From: Physcomitrium patens
Taxonomy: Eukaryota; Streptophyta; Bryopsida; Funariales; Funariaceae
Assembly: GCF_000002425.4 (NCBI RefSeq)
Contig: NC_037258.1
Span: 5,432,033 to 5,496,032 of the forward strand
Direction of reading: 5' to 3'
Length of the DNA stretch: 64,000 nt
The translations under genes and the position numbers were made by a program. This document shows, piece after piece, positions 23,579-36,880 of the stretch (position 1 is the first letter of the stretch; each line of letters starts with the position of its first letter). Below the pieces are notes generated by a model. It was not told the origin of the DNA. It searched no databases and saw only the letters and a list, made by a program, of their open reading frames with translations.

Positions 23579-25678
23579 TGTCAATTCTCAATTATACTCT
23601 AAAATTTAAATTTTTGTTATTTTCCTATTTTACGATAATTAAACATGTTAGATTAGGATTTATATAAGTAGAATTCAGTTTTATAGAATTTTTAGGATTA
23701 CAATCCCTCATGGTATAAATCATAGCCTAATTCCTTGAATTAGGTTAATTAGGACTAAAGTGACAAGAGTTAGAAAATTAGAATAGTAACTTAGTTAGTT
23801 TAATAATTTAGAGGTTGTTAATCATTACAATAAGGGTTGACTAAAAGCCAATGAGTACGGCTATAATCATTCACATGATTTAGGGGTTGGAATTATAATT
23901 CTCTAAAAGATTTAAAGAAGTTAGCAATGGTAATTTTGGATTTTTCCTCCAAATTTGGTAAATTTAAGCGACATGGTGGTTCTCTACTTAGTGGAAGTCT
24001 CTTTAATGCAATGGTGGCACCGGATTTACCTCGTGGAGTGAAGAAAACAAGATCAGCAACCTCTCTTTCAAAATACAAGAGAAGCAATGAAATTCTCATT
24101 TTGAAGAATTTCACAAAAAAATTGCCAAGATCCTTGTAAGTAAAAACTTCCATAGAAATTATAATTGAGCATGGATTGGGGAATGTGAGTAGTCGATCTT
24201 AGCTTAAAAAGATGTTTTTAACACAATAGTGAAGTTAGATTTAAAAAAAAAATGCCTTCTTGACCACTTACAAGGGCCATCAGCCTTCATAACGAGATTG
24301 GCTTTTGGATGAATGAAGGTCGTAGATCTAGAGTAGGGATCTGAAAAATCAAGGGTGGAGATGTAGCCACCCTTCTACGAGCCTCCACTCAATTGTATAA
24401 GAGAGGCTTGGTTTTCCAAGCCTTCTCTCTCTCCTCTTTTGGTGAAGGACAAAGCCATGCTAAAATTTGGCCAAAAACCCTAATTTTAATTTCATTTAGA
24501 TTTTAAATCTCATTGTGAATTTTTTGGGTAGGTGTGCATGGATTTCGAGTTGTGAATGATAGTCATTGGGTCTTAAAACACGTTTCATTGTGGTGAATAG
24601 CTCCCTTGGCCGCCCAATTACTCCAAAGGTTTCAAGAGCCTCAGATTTCCCTCCATCAGTCATTCAATTATTTTATTTCCAATGTGATTTTTTTTAAGGT
24701 TGTAGCTTTTGTTGTTAGCTTTCCAACAAGATAAGGCTCGCTCCATTTGGGGTTGAACTGAATTTTTGGTAAAATTTTGAGTGTGAGGGGGTCGACTGCC
24801 TTCGCAGTTTGGATTAATCGAGTTTGGGAAGGCATTTCTCAGTGCCTGATAACTGGATTCATTTGAAATTTTGGGAGCATCAATATTTGTAAGCTAAGCT
24901 TTGAAGGGCACAAGTTTCACTGGATTTAAAGACAATTTAAATTTTTAGCGAATTTCTAAGTGAAGGGGGTTGGTCACCGCGGCAGTTTGAATCACTCAAT
25001 TTCAAAGAAGCAATTCTCACGAGTAGGTCACTAGATTGCAATGAAATTCATTGGCGCAGAAGCATCTTTAAGTTAACCTTGCAACAACCTGCAAATCATT
25101 CAATTTGGAGCTAATTATAATTTTTGGCGAATTTTGGAGTAGAAGGGGGTCGCTGCCTTCAATCCTTGGCATTGTCAAGGTACCTTCGCTTTTATCCCTC
25201 TTATTTTATTTTTACTTTTATCTTCACAGTAACTCGTAAACTCCACATTTCAACTTTTGACTAATAAATTTTAACTTTTAACTTTTAACCTTTATATTCT
25301 CACTTAAATTTTTAAACTTTGAACTTTAATTTTTGAATTTAATATTTAACTTTATTTTTTAACTTTTAACTTTAACTTTAAACTTAACTTTTAATGTTGA
25401 ATTTTAACTTTTAATCTAAACTTAAGTTTTTATTCTTATTGTGAATTAATAAGAAAAACTTAATTAATTACTTTTATCCTTTTTTTGTGTGGTGAATTTC
25501 ATCTGATATTTTAATTTAATATTGGTAACTATTGCTTGGAAGGTGTTAATTTTAATTGAATTATAAACACCCACATTTTAATTAACCTAATAATTTCACA
25601 ATTAGAAGTTCTTCTATTCTACCTCTTGAGCTCATTATGTAGTATTAAATCCATAGAGTGGTGGATTTTTTGCTCACA
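23579..25678. mobile_element. Solo-2, 2.1-kb solo LTR in the OTA-1 RT
   Basis: A non-coding block that starts TGTCAATTCTC and ends TTGCTCACA. It is flanked by GCTAA (23574-23578) and GCTAC (25679-25683), a 5-bp duplication with one change. Removing it rejoins NVA-TNKDYFPLPF of RT. It holds a possible TATA box (TGTATAAGAG near 24395) and three related segments with GAAGGGGGT or GAGGGGGTCG near 24786, 24962 and 25143. Length, ends and lack of genes fit a solo LTR. The parent family is not present in the window. Confidence 0.7.
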
Positions 25679-25683
25679 GCTAC

Positions 25684-26930
25684 CAACAAGGATTATTTTC
25701 CTTTACCATTTACAGATAGTATATTGGATGCTGTCGCTGGACATGAATGTTATTCATTTCTTGATGGATTCTTCGGTTATAATTAAGTTAAAATTGTAAA
25801 AGAAGATCAGTTAAAAACTACTTTTACTACGGATTGGGGGACCTTTGCCTATAAGATTATGTTGTTTGGGCTTTGCAATGCACTAGCTACATATCAGAGG
25901 GTAATGATGCAAGCATTCCAAAATTATCTACGAATTTCAATAGAAATATTTCTAGATGATTTTTGTACATTTAGTACAAGAGCAAGGCATTTAGAATGTC
26001 TAGGTCAATGTTTGAATCAATGTGCCAAATATGGAATTTCTTTAAATTCAAAAAATACCAATTTGGTGTACCTTTTGGTAAACTGTTGGGTCATATAGTT
26101 TCGATGGTAGGCATTGCTACAGATCCGGATAAAATAAAGATTATAGTAGAATTAAAGCAACCAGACACTATTATAGATGTTCGATCATTTGTCGGCCATG
26201 TCAGTTGTTATCGACGATTTATCTTTTTATTTGTAGTTATATGCCTTTCCTTGACAAATCTCTTGAAGAAACCACCAATTGATGGGACCAGTCCATTTTG
26301 GACAAAGGAATGTACAATTGCATTCGAAACATTGAAACAAAAATTGATTTCAGCACCAATATTGGTGGCACCTTGTTGGAAAAAACCATTCCAAGTTTCT
26401 GTGGATGCATCTAATGTCACAATTGATTCTGTGCTAAGCCAGAAAGTTGACCGGGGTTTTGATCATCCTATTTATCATGCAAATCGTCCATTGGTAGCAA
26501 CTGAAAGAAATTATACAACAATCAAAAGAGAAGCATTGGGGATGATTTATTTCATACAAAAGTTTTGACATTATCTTCTTGGTTATAAATTTGTTTTCTA
26601 TGTCAACCATAATACTTTAAAATATATGATTAATAAGCCTCAATTGAGTGGTCGTAGTGCACAATGGGTTTTACTATTGCAGAAATTTGACTTTACTATT
26701 CAAGTAAGACCAGGAAAATCACATTCCAATGTAGACCATTTATCTCGATTATCTGATATATTGGGTAATGAACCCATTAACGATGCACTACTCAATGCGA
26801 AACTGTTTGCAATAGATATAATTACTCCGAAGTATAGTAAAATAATTCAATACTTGATATTTCAAACCTTCCCACCTAATTTTAATGAAAAGCTTAAATG
26901 ACGTTTAATAATAAAATGTGCACCTTATAT
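25684..26930 (+). pseudogene. pol: OTA-1 RT end and RNase H
   Basis: RT resumes with NKDYFPLPFTDSILDAVAG, FGLCNALATYQRVMMQAF and the catalytic box FLDDF (near 25948). A frameshift near 26050 separates KYGISLN from FGVPFGKLLGHIVS. RNase H follows with VSVDASNVTIDSVLSQ and ERNYTTIKREALG and ends near VRPGKSHSNVDHLSRLSD (26760). Otherwise only scattered stops occur. Confidence 0.85.
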
Positions 26931-27922
26931 GATGATTAGTGAAGCTTTATATAAATAAGGCAAGGATGGAGTTTTGCGACGTTGTAGTTATGAGACTGAA
27001 GTATGTACTATATTAGAAGGTTGCTACTTGGACAATTGTGGTGGATATTTTGCGAGAGATGGCAAGGCTCGTAAAGCTTTAAAAGTTGGTTATTGGTGGC
27101 CAACAATATTTGCAGATGTCCACCAATTCATCTGTCATTGAGACCCATGTCAGAGAACGGGTCGACCTATTGGAATTTCAGCAATGCCATTCGTACCAAT
27201 TCTAGCTCAAGCGCCTTTTAAAAAATGAGAAATTGATTTTGTGGGACTAATTGCACGAGCCTCGAGAAATGGAAAAAAAATGATATATATTAGTAGCAAC
27301 GGATTACGTAATAAAATGGGTTGAAGTCATAGCTACAAAAATCAATAGTTCAAGTACAGTAACAACCTTTTTGTATGAAAATATTATTACACGGTTCAGT
27401 TGTCTATGACAATTGGTTAGTGATTGAGGAACTCATTTTATAAATAGTACAATCAAAGCACTCACGGCTAAATACAAGATAAAATATTAGAAGACTACAC
27501 CATATTATCCTAGAGCCAATGGACAAACGGAAAAGACTAATGGAATTTTATGTAAAATCTTAAAAAAAACAGTTTTAGGAATGAGAACAGATTGGGACAT
27601 TAAGTTGTTTGCAGCTTTATGGGCATACCGTACTGCATATAAAGTTACTACCAATGCTACCTCTTTCCAATTGGTTTATGGCCAGGAAAAAATATTACTT
27701 ATTAAATTAGAAGTCCAAAGTTTACGAATTGCTATAGATACTAGATTGAGAGATCAGGATTCATTACGGCACCATTTAGAAGAATTAGAAAAATTAGATG
27801 AAACTAGAGCCAATGCATTAATAATCATGGAAACTACACAAAAACGAAGAAAGACTTATTATGATAGTAAGCTTAGACCAAAGGATTTTATGCCAAATGA
27901 TTTGGTACTTCTTTATGATAGT
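26931..27922 (+). pseudogene. pol: OTA-1 integrase, main part
   Basis: The zinc-binding region (VGYWWPTIFADVHQFICH and a CQRTGRP tail) is followed by the catalytic core. EIDFVG carries the first Asp, LVSD-GTHFINST the second, and PRANGQTEKTNGI the Glu. The tail runs to LVLLYDS, where OTA-2 is inserted after AGT of TATGATAGT. Several TGA and TAG codons interrupt it. Confidence 0.85.
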
Positions 27923-28744
27923 TGTGATTGCTCATTTTACTTATTCCAGAAGAAACCTCCCAGAATAAACTCGTATAGGGAGATTCGAACACGAAAAATG
28001 ATTAATTGTTTAAGCGTTCATGTTAGGGTCACACAATCAATTACCTCCTGAATGTATCCTCTCTATTTCCAATATCTGAACACACAAAGAAACTATAATC
28101 TCTTCCTTCACCTTATCGGTCTCTTCCTTACAATAATTCAGTCATATCAATAACTACTATTTTTACCAATATATTCACCCTCATAATCTCCAACTGTAAT
28201 ACTGCGCCTTCATAACTTTCAGCACACAATTATCCTCGTTCCAATCACTGGAATTCTTCACACAGAACTGCCATTCACATTACAGTGTTTTTTACAAACA
28301 CAGACTCATTCTCTCTACTGAACTACAATCAGATTTCAGCATTCAAACTTTCTTCTTTTCAAATAATACCAATCATATTTCCATTCCATAATTCACTTCA
28401 TAATATTCAGAAACTCTCAATCCTCTTATTCAAAGAAAATAACAAACAAAAGAAAAGAGGTAGCACCAAGCTTACTTTGGCTCATACTATCACAGCGATG
28501 GCCCTCGGCTCATGACTATCACAGTCTGGCCTTGGACTTACGACTCTCACAGTCTGGCCTTCTCTTCCCCTCTTCCATCCTCTTTATACTACTCCGAGAT
28601 ACCAACTCCTATACTACAGATGATAACTACTTTTCTTGATTATTCATCCATTCTACATGCTGAACCACCTTTTCAGTAATTATCTATCCTTGTTTATACT
28701 ATATACTAGGTATCTATATTCTGAAAATAACTACTTATTCTACA
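27923..28744 (-). repeat. OTA-2 3' LTR
   Basis: Same length as 41907-42728 and a few percent different, mostly transitions. It contains about three units of the CCAGACTGTGAGAGTCGTAAG repeat family (28480-28560). On the element strand it follows the purine tract AGGAGTAGGACTA. Confidence 0.93.
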
Positions 28745-29224
28745 TAGTCCTACTCCTAACTGTGCAGCATCCTCGCAAACACTCAATTGATACCTATCTA
28801 AAAATTATCTAATAAATCTCCACAAAAATTGTGATCTCTCTGGCCTATCTAATTAATCAATTGCCATAGTATCTGCTATTGGTTCCACCGATTCTGGTTC
28901 CAACTGTAAATCTTCGTCCTCTTCTTCCAATCCATCGACTTCTTCCTCAATTGATTTGATAGATCTTCATTATACTCGCCTAATTCACGGACTTGAACTT
29001 CCAGTTTCAGGATTTGGACATCCCAAAGTTCCAATTGTTGTTGCTGCTGACTCATCTATTCTGGAATATCTTCAATCGACACTTATGACCGGCTCCTCAC
29101 TGTTAACTCTTAATTGGAACTACTACTCTTGAAAACACAAGAAATACAAGAAAATGGCACTTCAGCCAATCCAAAATAACACCATAGAATGACTTTAATT
29201 GGTGCCCCACTCCTATTCTTTTAC
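28745..29224 (-). pseudogene. OTA-2 pol tail after the deletion
   Basis: On the minus strand a Gln-rich, helix-prone segment (MSQQQQQLELWDVQILK, near 29055) is followed by an acidic tail. It aligns with the OTA-1 segment after integrase (near 42950-43130; QQKMLEKRDNQIAVLSLR after one stop). It is thus the C-terminal end of pol, brought next to the RT start by deletion. Confidence 0.6.
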
Positions 29225-29546
29225 CTAGTGGTGATAATGACAACATGTTATCCATACTATTTGTGAAAGGTAATGAAAAGTAATCTTTCTTGGTGGTCAC
29301 ATTTAACTTTCAAAAATCTAGACATATCCTGATTTTTCCATTCTTCTTCGGTACCATTATGATTGAAAAAACCCACTCACTATTTGGTACCGGGTAAATA
29401 AAACCAACTGCAAGAAGCTTGTGCAATTCCTCCTTCACCATGAGAGAATATTTAGGATTAAGGCAATGTTGCTTTTGACAAACTGGCGTAATACCCTCCT
29501 CCAGAATAATCTGGTGCTCATACACGTCGACTGGAATCTCTTTCAA
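29225..29546 (-). pseudogene. pol: OTA-2 RT start
   Basis: Encodes the RT lead-in VYEHQIILEEGITPVCQ, KEELHKLLAVGFIYPVP and, after a break, KKDYFSLPFTNSMDNM. Homology to OTA-1 RT then ends abruptly near 29225, the 5' edge of the pol deletion. The catalytic box is not present. Confidence 0.8.
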
Positions 29547-29591
29547 ATCTGCATACGACCATACAAAGGTAGATTTGTGACAGACAAAAAA

Positions 29592-30491
29592 TTATTTCCA
29601 AGCATCCAATTCTATATCGATAATACTGGCATATATTTTAATTAGCTGTGGTATTTTGTTGGTGCCTAGGTTAATAGATTGATACAGAAGGTCTTCAACA
29701 ACCTCTGATTTAATTATCTTCTCCTGATCTGAATATCTTGTATTATCCGACATATAGGAACCACCCAAATCTAATTCGAATGTGCTGACTCTAATGACTG
29801 CAGGATTATTCATCCATTCGGCAATAGCATAATCCGAGTTAGTCGCATCCTCCTGATGTAGTAAATATTCACCCAGACTTCCACATTGGTAGACTCCTGC
29901 CTTTGCTGTTGAAGTATTTTGTCCTACCCCAAATTACGATGAACCTATAGCATCATCATCTGCCTCAATCGATTGACTCTCGTTGTCCAATGTAAATTCT
30001 CATTCCGACAATTGAGATTCTCCATGATATTGTACCGGGTACATCTGTAGAACAATCTGGTCACGGCCTTTTTCAATTGACAATGTGCCTTGGCCCCAAT
30101 CATTCTTAGCTTTGGCTTGATAAAGCCAAGGTCTGCCCAATAAAATGGCATATAATAACATAGAACTTTGTAATCGAAATACAATATAATCGATTTTGTA
30201 TGTCAATCCCATGATTATAGTGGCAATATTGCATAAGATTCCCATTGGCTTTATCCAATTATGATTTGCCATTCACAAGACCAATATCATAGATAGCAAT
30301 TTCTTTAGATTCAAGTCCTCCATTATATCCACGTTCATTAAATTCACATTGGAGCCACCATCGATTTGTACCCCTGGAATTAAAATTCCATCGATTGATA
30401 CATCAATTGTTGGTGCTCCCGGATCTGGGTTTAAGCTAACTTCATGAATTTCTTTAGTGCAGGATCTTCGCCATATTAATACTAAATTCAA
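29592..30491 (-). pseudogene. pol: OTA-2 protease and linker
   Basis: The protease motif VQIDGGSNVNLMN lies near 30370-30330. The linker DYIVFRLQSS...AILLGRPWLYQ follows near 30190-30110, with ASIIDIELDAWK before RT. The pieces lie in different frames (30491-30273, 30272-30000, 29813-29592), so at least one frameshift is present. Confidence 0.8.
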
Positions 30492-30524
30492 TGTAGATCA
30501 ACATTCTGGTGCTACAGCCAAAAG

Positions 30525-32048
30525 TTACTTCATTGTAATTGAAGACTGAATAACATCCAAATCTTTCCGAATGTCGTAGGGTTCCATATTGAGAGTAATT
30601 TCTAATGCTCTTTTACATTTCATTGGTTTTGATTTTACTCCGTTTGGCAGTAATTCCTTCCTGGCAATTGAGATTGCCGTTGATAACTTCGTTAACTTTT
30701 CTACCACTAAAGGTTCTTTTAATGCGTAAGATCTTTTATTGGTCTGTACAGGTAATGGTACTTGGTCAGTTGGGGTCGATCTTGATGGTCCCGGTAAATT
30801 GGCACATGGGACCGAATTGGGTTCCTGAGTCTTTTGAGGTCTCAATATTGGGATACGTCCCAATACTGATATTGGTTCATTTAGCCCCATGGACGGTGCT
30901 ACTTGCTCTCTTGCGATTGGTTCATCCAGGTCCTGAATTAGATTCTTGTCTTTTTGTTGGCCTTTGGTAAGCACTGCGTTCATCACCTCGACACGATGTA
31001 TTGGTGAGTCTCGTTGAACAGGGCCTTTGTCTTCCACCGGTTGGCTTATTTGTATTTGTTGGTCCCAATTATTATAATTAAAGGGCGCATTGCACTACTA
31101 ATAAGTGTGACCAGACTGCTTAAAATTTCCACATATTAGAGCATAGTCATCGTTGGCCTTTGGATTAGGACATTCACTTGCATAATGTCTGATTTGTCTG
31201 CAATGATAGCAACGAAGTGGTCTCCTGCCGACTCCTTCAGGGATATTGGGTGTCTCTATTGGTATATAACGGCTAGGTCTGTTCCATGTCAGATGAGTAA
31301 AGGATCCTGGTTGATCCATTGTTACTGTAGAGTCTGGCATTGGCTTCGTCATGGGTGGATATTGATGGTATCCTTGTTGATTCATCGCCAATCCGTGAGT
31401 ATTGAATACACCTTCTTGGTGAAATTCAGAGTTGAGGAAATTAGAATAATTCTTGTTTTGTTTATTCGCTCGATTTCTATTCCAATCAAACCTATTATTT
31501 GTATGTACTTGATTGACATCTCACGAAGTTGGTTGAGTCATTATCTAGTTACTGAGTTATTGTTGCTTTCGTAAATTCCAACAGTTGGTGGTAACATGCT
31601 TGCACCCGTAAAAGGTACATTATACAGTCATTTGGGGTGGTGAAGGACATTCTATTACTAAATGACCTTGCCTCTTATAATTGGTGCACCAGACATTCGT
31701 CCTAGTATTGGTAGGCTTTAGCCTTATCTCCTTATCTTTGGCCATATTAACGGCTATTTCCTCCATTTTCTTCGTCAAATTCAATAATAAGGTTTCATTG
31801 GAATCTTTTAGGGCTAGCATTATTGGTATCTCTGCCATAGTTAACGCTTGTTGTTGATACAAAAAATATGGAACATACGCTATTGTCACGTTTGGTGGTA
31901 TAGCTTGCAATGGGGTGACATTAACTGGCCCCTGAATATTGGTATTGGAATTGGCCCTTGTTTCTAACATCCATGGATAACTATCCACTGATTTGTTCTA
32001 AGACGGATTTTGATATCTACCTTGAACTGGAATCATCGTGGCTCCCGT
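30525..32048 (-). pseudogene. gag: OTA-2 gag, second part
   Basis: After Gyp-E, gag resumes with EATMIPVQGRYQNPS and continues through DSNETLLLNLTKKMEEIAVNM, a first cysteine cluster (CTNYKRQGHLVIECPSP, near 31660) and a CCHC zinc knuckle (CYHCRQIRHYASECPNP, near 31210-31160). The C-terminal region ends near 30525. It is better preserved than OTA-1 gag but still has stops and frame changes. Confidence 0.82.
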
Positions 32049-33364
32049 TGTCGTATTACGTGCTTTCTTGCTCGAGAACGCGCCGGGCATTTGGCTGTAG
32101 AAGGTAGTATGGAGATTCGCTGATAGTCAAGCAGTCTATCAGTTTTTGACTGCTGGAATATAAACGACTGCAACAATGTACCGTAAATCTATACGGATGC
32201 TCTTTGACTGCTTGTCGAAGTCTTTTTTTTTTTTTTTTTTTTTTTTTTTCCCCAGCCGGTAGATCTCTAGACGTTACAGAGAACCTCGAACAACCCAAAC
32301 TGTTAATCTTCAATACCCCTTTGTACTTACGATCTTGTATCCACTGACTGTCCTGTTAGATTAACCCAATAAATTTCATTCACTCCGCATACTCAATCCT
32401 ATAGACACCCTTTTAATCCTTCAATCACAGACGTAACTCGATTCTACAAAACAGTCAAGAGTATTCAAACCCACTTCATTTAAAAATCCTGATTTACCAT
32501 TACAACACTGACTTCAGTAGCGATTGCCTCAGTCTTCCCAAAACTCTACGAAGAAGAAAAATCCAAATTCTATGTCTTTCCTTCCCCGACCCGAAGCATG
32601 AAGCTCCTCTCTCTAATTCCCTTGATCTTCAAAACCCTCAATGAAAAAACCAAACTGGTCACCTTGCAGAAGCTCGAAAACTAGCTCCCCCTCCGATTCC
32701 CCCCTAACCTTATCCTCTGAATTTCTTCAATCTTCCGTCTTAGATCCGGAATTGGCTCCCACCTCAAGTTTGGATCCGAAATTGGCTCTCGCCGTCAAGC
32801 TTTCTCCTCCATTTTTACCTTTAAGAAATCTATTTATCGAAAACAACGTTCCTTGAAACGGCACAGAGAACACGACAGCCTGAAACAGAATCGAACACTG
32901 TAATCGGACCACATTGAGTCGCCCGACCAATTCAGGTCCTATATTGGAAAAGATGCCCGTAGTAACCTGGATGTTCCCGTAATTGGGTCAAATTGGTCCT
33001 CGCGTCAGATTGGCTAAGACCCGTAGTAAGTCCTGGATTTCCCGTAATTAGACTGCATTGGGTTGACCGGCCAATTCAGGTCTCATATTGGATAAGAGGA
33101 CCCGGATTGGATTATCGAAATTGGATCCAATTGGCTCCTCGAACCCGTCGTGTGAATTGGTCCTTCTCTTCCTGCTGATTCCTGTTATTGGAATCGAATG
33201 GAGCATTTCAGTATGCCCCGGCTGACTGTAACGGAGTGACTGAACCTGACCACTCAGTATTTGTACTGGAGTTGGTCGATGCTCCCAATATTCGAGGTAA
33301 CTGAATATTAATAAAATTCCCCTTTCTTTTTATTTTCACTATATACTCGTGTTACAACACGACA
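32049..33364 (-). repeat. Gyp-E 3' LTR
   Basis: Nearly identical to 39348-40646. The main difference is a run of about 29 T at 32222-32250, where the other copy has 8. Both copies contain two or more diverged internal repeats around CCAATTCAGGTC and CCCGTAATT. Confidence 0.93.
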
Positions 33365-33378
33365 TCTACCCCCTCTGA
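33365..33378 (-). promoter_or_regulatory. Gyp-E polypurine tract
   Basis: On the element strand CAGAGGGGGTAGA directly precedes the 3' LTR, as expected for the plus-strand primer. Confidence 0.75.
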
Positions 33379-33490
33379 ACCTGTGCATCCTCCGGTATGC
33401 ACCAATTTACCCAATTGCTGTTTGATTCAGAATATATCCCCTACGTCTTTGTCCAGTTCGTCTTTGTCACCTTCATTATCCATATTACTT

Positions 33491-34640
33491 TCATCTTCTT
33501 GCATGTGGAATCTCTGTACCTTCATTAAGGTCTTCCATATTCATCTCTGCGTGTCTTCGTTTAAATATTTTTACTCGCTTCCCTGCAATTGGTATTTTCA
33601 ATTTTGTACCATCTAACTCCCGTAATGAGTAAGTCGCATTATCATGAACAGTTGTTACAACATATGGTCCAAACCAACATTTTGAAAATTTCCGCAAAGT
33701 ACTATGTTGATTATCCAGACTATTGTCATAAACAAGTACCCAGTCACCTTCCTCGATTGCTTTTGGTCTCAATCGATGTTGCTTATCGAATCGCGCTTTG
33801 TTTTGTAACCTTGCTCTTTTTAACCTTTCCAATGTTATTAGGACATCTTCCGTTCTTTGCTCCAATTGTCGAATCCTAATAGCCAGAAGTTCTTCTCTTG
33901 TCAATCCATCTTCCCATGGTAGCATACTCCAAGTAAGTACCTTTTCTTCAATCAGCGTAATTGGTTTTTGACCTGTCATAAGTTCTACTGGCATATATCT
34001 TGTCACCGAACTATGTGTTGTTCGATCAGCCCATAATGCAAATGACAAAAGCCGTGGCCACTCTTTAACCTCCCCATTACAAGCTTTAACCAATGCTTTC
34101 ACAATCGACGGGTGACCGCGTTCGCTTTTCGCATTCCCTTCCGGATTATAAGCAGTAGTCAGTGATAGTTTAACTCCACATTTTTCAAAGAACTTACGAG
34201 CTTCTTGTGCATTTAATTCTCCACGATCTGCAGTGATTTTTCCTACGCACCCGTAACGGCAAATGACATCTTCAAGCAAAAACCTACAAATTCCCTCTGT
34301 AGATTTTGTCCTCAATGCTCTTCCTTCTACTAGATTTGATAAATCTTCACGAGCTAAAACCAAATATCTCATCTGCCATAACCCAACCGGCATAATAACC
34401 AAATCAACAACCCATTTAAAATGAATAGCCAAAGGATACGTAGGATGAAGACCATCTCGATGTCGGATATTAGAATACGATTGACAGATTTCACATGACT
34501 CTACAAATGAGAGCACATCTCGATACATATTTTTCCACCAATATCGTTCTTTGAGTTTAGTAAAAGTAGCCCAGATTCCTCTATGCCCTGCCCATAAACT
34601 ATCATGAAACTACTTTAATAATTTTAGTTTTTCTTCCTTT
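33491..34640 (-). pseudogene. pol: Gyp-E integrase
   Basis: The 345-codon open frame 34528-33491 plus some upstream codons covers the whole integrase. The zinc-binding region runs HDSLWAGHRGIW...CEICQS. The core has WVVDLVIMP (Asp), ITADRGE (Asp) and NPEGNAKSE (Glu). The C-terminal domain ends with FGPYVVTTVHDNATYSL. There is no chromodomain after it. It lies in a different frame from RNase H (shift between 34665 and 34528) and a stop occurs near 34610. The core itself looks uninterrupted. Confidence 0.9.
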
Positions 34641-34664
34641 TTGCCTATCACTCGTTGTGGCATT

Positions 34665-36880
34665 CTAATTCCTTTCTTTGGTCTCTTCCATAAGAATCCA
34701 TCTCGAAGTAAAAATCCACATGCTTTTTTTTCTTATTTGTTTGAATTTTTCAGTAGACCAATTCCCCAACTTAGACAAGGTATTCAAATAATGACCAATA
34801 TCCAATAATTCTCCTTCATAAGATTCTTCAAGAAATAGCTTGTCTTCTCTGTTGAGATTTGATATTGAATAGAATTTCAATCCGACATCATCAATGTCTT
34901 CAACCATTTCGTCCTCCCTCTCTTATCTTGCTCGAGATAGCATGTCTGCTACTAAATTGTTCTTTCCAGTGATATGCTTAAATTCTGGATTTAGTGACTT
35001 AATATAAGCAATCCATCTCAACATTGTTATATCTGGCATTGAACAGTTAATAATCATTCCAAGCAATGGCAAACAATCTGTTTCAATTACTACTACTGCC
35101 CCAATCAAATAGTCCTTTTCAGCTTTCATAGCCAAAACGACTCCCCAAAGTTCTCTTTTGACTTGCGAATATGCACGCTAACGAATACTTAAAACTTTAG
35201 CCCCAAATCGAACTGCAAATCTACTTCCATTCGAATCATCTTGACCCACCGTCCATCCAACGGCAATTGGACTAGCGTCTACAATAAGAATCACTGGTCT
35301 ATTGCACTTATAATCAACCTTCCTCAATATTGGAGGTGACATCAATAATTTCTTCAATATTTGCATTGCCTGAATATGCCTTTTTCTCCATTCAAATCGG
35401 TAACCCTTGCGTAACAGTTCATATAATGGATCCGCTATGTGAGCAAAATGAGGGATCCAGATTCGATAAAATACACATGCACCCAAAAACCTGCGAACCT
35501 CTGTTAAAGAACCACAATCCTCTTTCATCCTTCCAATTGCATCAACTTTAGTCGGATCTGGTTTTCTTCCGTAAGATCCACATAAATGTCCAACAATTAC
35601 AACCTCTCGCACTCCAAATACGGACTTCATACCCGATAATGTAAGATGAACTTCTCCAAGCCGAGTTAAAATCTTTTCACAATCTTGTATATGATCAACA
35701 ACATATCTTCGACACCCTCTCGTATCTAAAGTTTCATCCTTGTCTCCTTCTCTGCACCCTTTTATAGGAACATCATCCAGAAAAGGCATAGTCTTTTCCG
35801 GAATAAAATCTCTCAATACCTTATTCATCCCATTCATCATATGCGCAACCGAGTTGGTCGCGCCTTGAGGAAGAGTGCACATTCTAACCAATCCAAGCGG
35901 TGTCCTCATCGTTGTCATATCTCTACTTCCTTCGGCAAGTTGAAATTGATCATAACCTGAATACAAATCACCCATTGAATAGATCGCCCTTCCAGCAAAC
36001 GCCTCAGCAAATTCATCCACAATAGGTCCAATTCTTGCATTCTTGACAGTTACAGCATTCACCGGCTGCATATCTTGAATAAACCGTAGTGACCCATTCT
36101 TCTTAGGTACCGTAAACCATCGACTAGAATACGGCGCAAATGAAGGTTCTAATATTTTCATCTTTATCTTTTCTTTCAATAGTTCCTCCAATTTAGGTAA
36201 ATGTGCCCTCGGTACTGGAATCGGTCTTAGATTCCAAGGTACATGCGGTACAGTGAAGATAACCATAGGTGTTATAATATTTGGATCCACACATCCAATT
36301 TCATGAGATTCGAAGGCAAACAATCTACCTTGTTTAGCCAACATCTTTTTGAAGCAAGTAATTTCCTCCGGCAATAAAGAACCATCAGAACCAATCTTCA
36401 ATTCTTCAAAAGTCTCTTCAGTTAACTGATGTCCAATACTCATTGGATCTCTTAAACTTGCTTCTTTTGATGCTTCTCCCATTTGTTCTTTAGAATCCTC
36501 TGGTAATGGTCCGGCAACAGGCTTTACTTTCTTATCTGCCGTTTTATATCTCGTCTCTACTGTGACTTCTGGTGCTTGAAAAGATTCAAGCATGGTATAA
36601 ACCTCTCTTGAATGAATCTCAACAATCTTATCATTATCCCCTAATCCAATAGATGTAATCAATTCCAATGAATCTTCTAGTCCATTTTCTTCATAAACAC
36701 CTAAAATCCTCTCATCATCTTGCAATGTACCTATCTTGCGTAACTGTCCTTCAATATCATATAATCTTTTTCTTTCTTTTCTTTTAAAATCATCAACTTT
36801 CTTATACATAATATTTTCATTCTCCAATATACCAATAAAACTCGCATCAAAGGTACCTTCATCTCGCGAGAGTACCTCCT
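34665..36880 (-). pseudogene. pol: Gyp-E reverse transcriptase and RNase H
   Basis: One frame runs from about 36880 to 34665 with stops only near 35177 and 34922. RT shows WFTVPKKNGSLRFIQDMQ, YSMGDLYSGYDQF, TLPQGATNS and the catalytic box FLDDVP (near 35790), so FLDD replaces the usual YLDD. The connection GHLCGSYGRKPDPTKVDAI and VRRFLGACVFYRIW follow. RNase H begins at ILIVDASPIAVGW and continues past the stop with ELWGVVLAMKAEKDYLIG, IETDCLPL and NNLVADMLSRAR. No true ATG is needed because this is part of a polyprotein. Confidence 0.9.

Noticed and set aside
23893-24153. Open frames on both strands inside Solo-2
   Set aside because: They mirror each other in one short stretch of a non-coding LTR-like block and show no family features.
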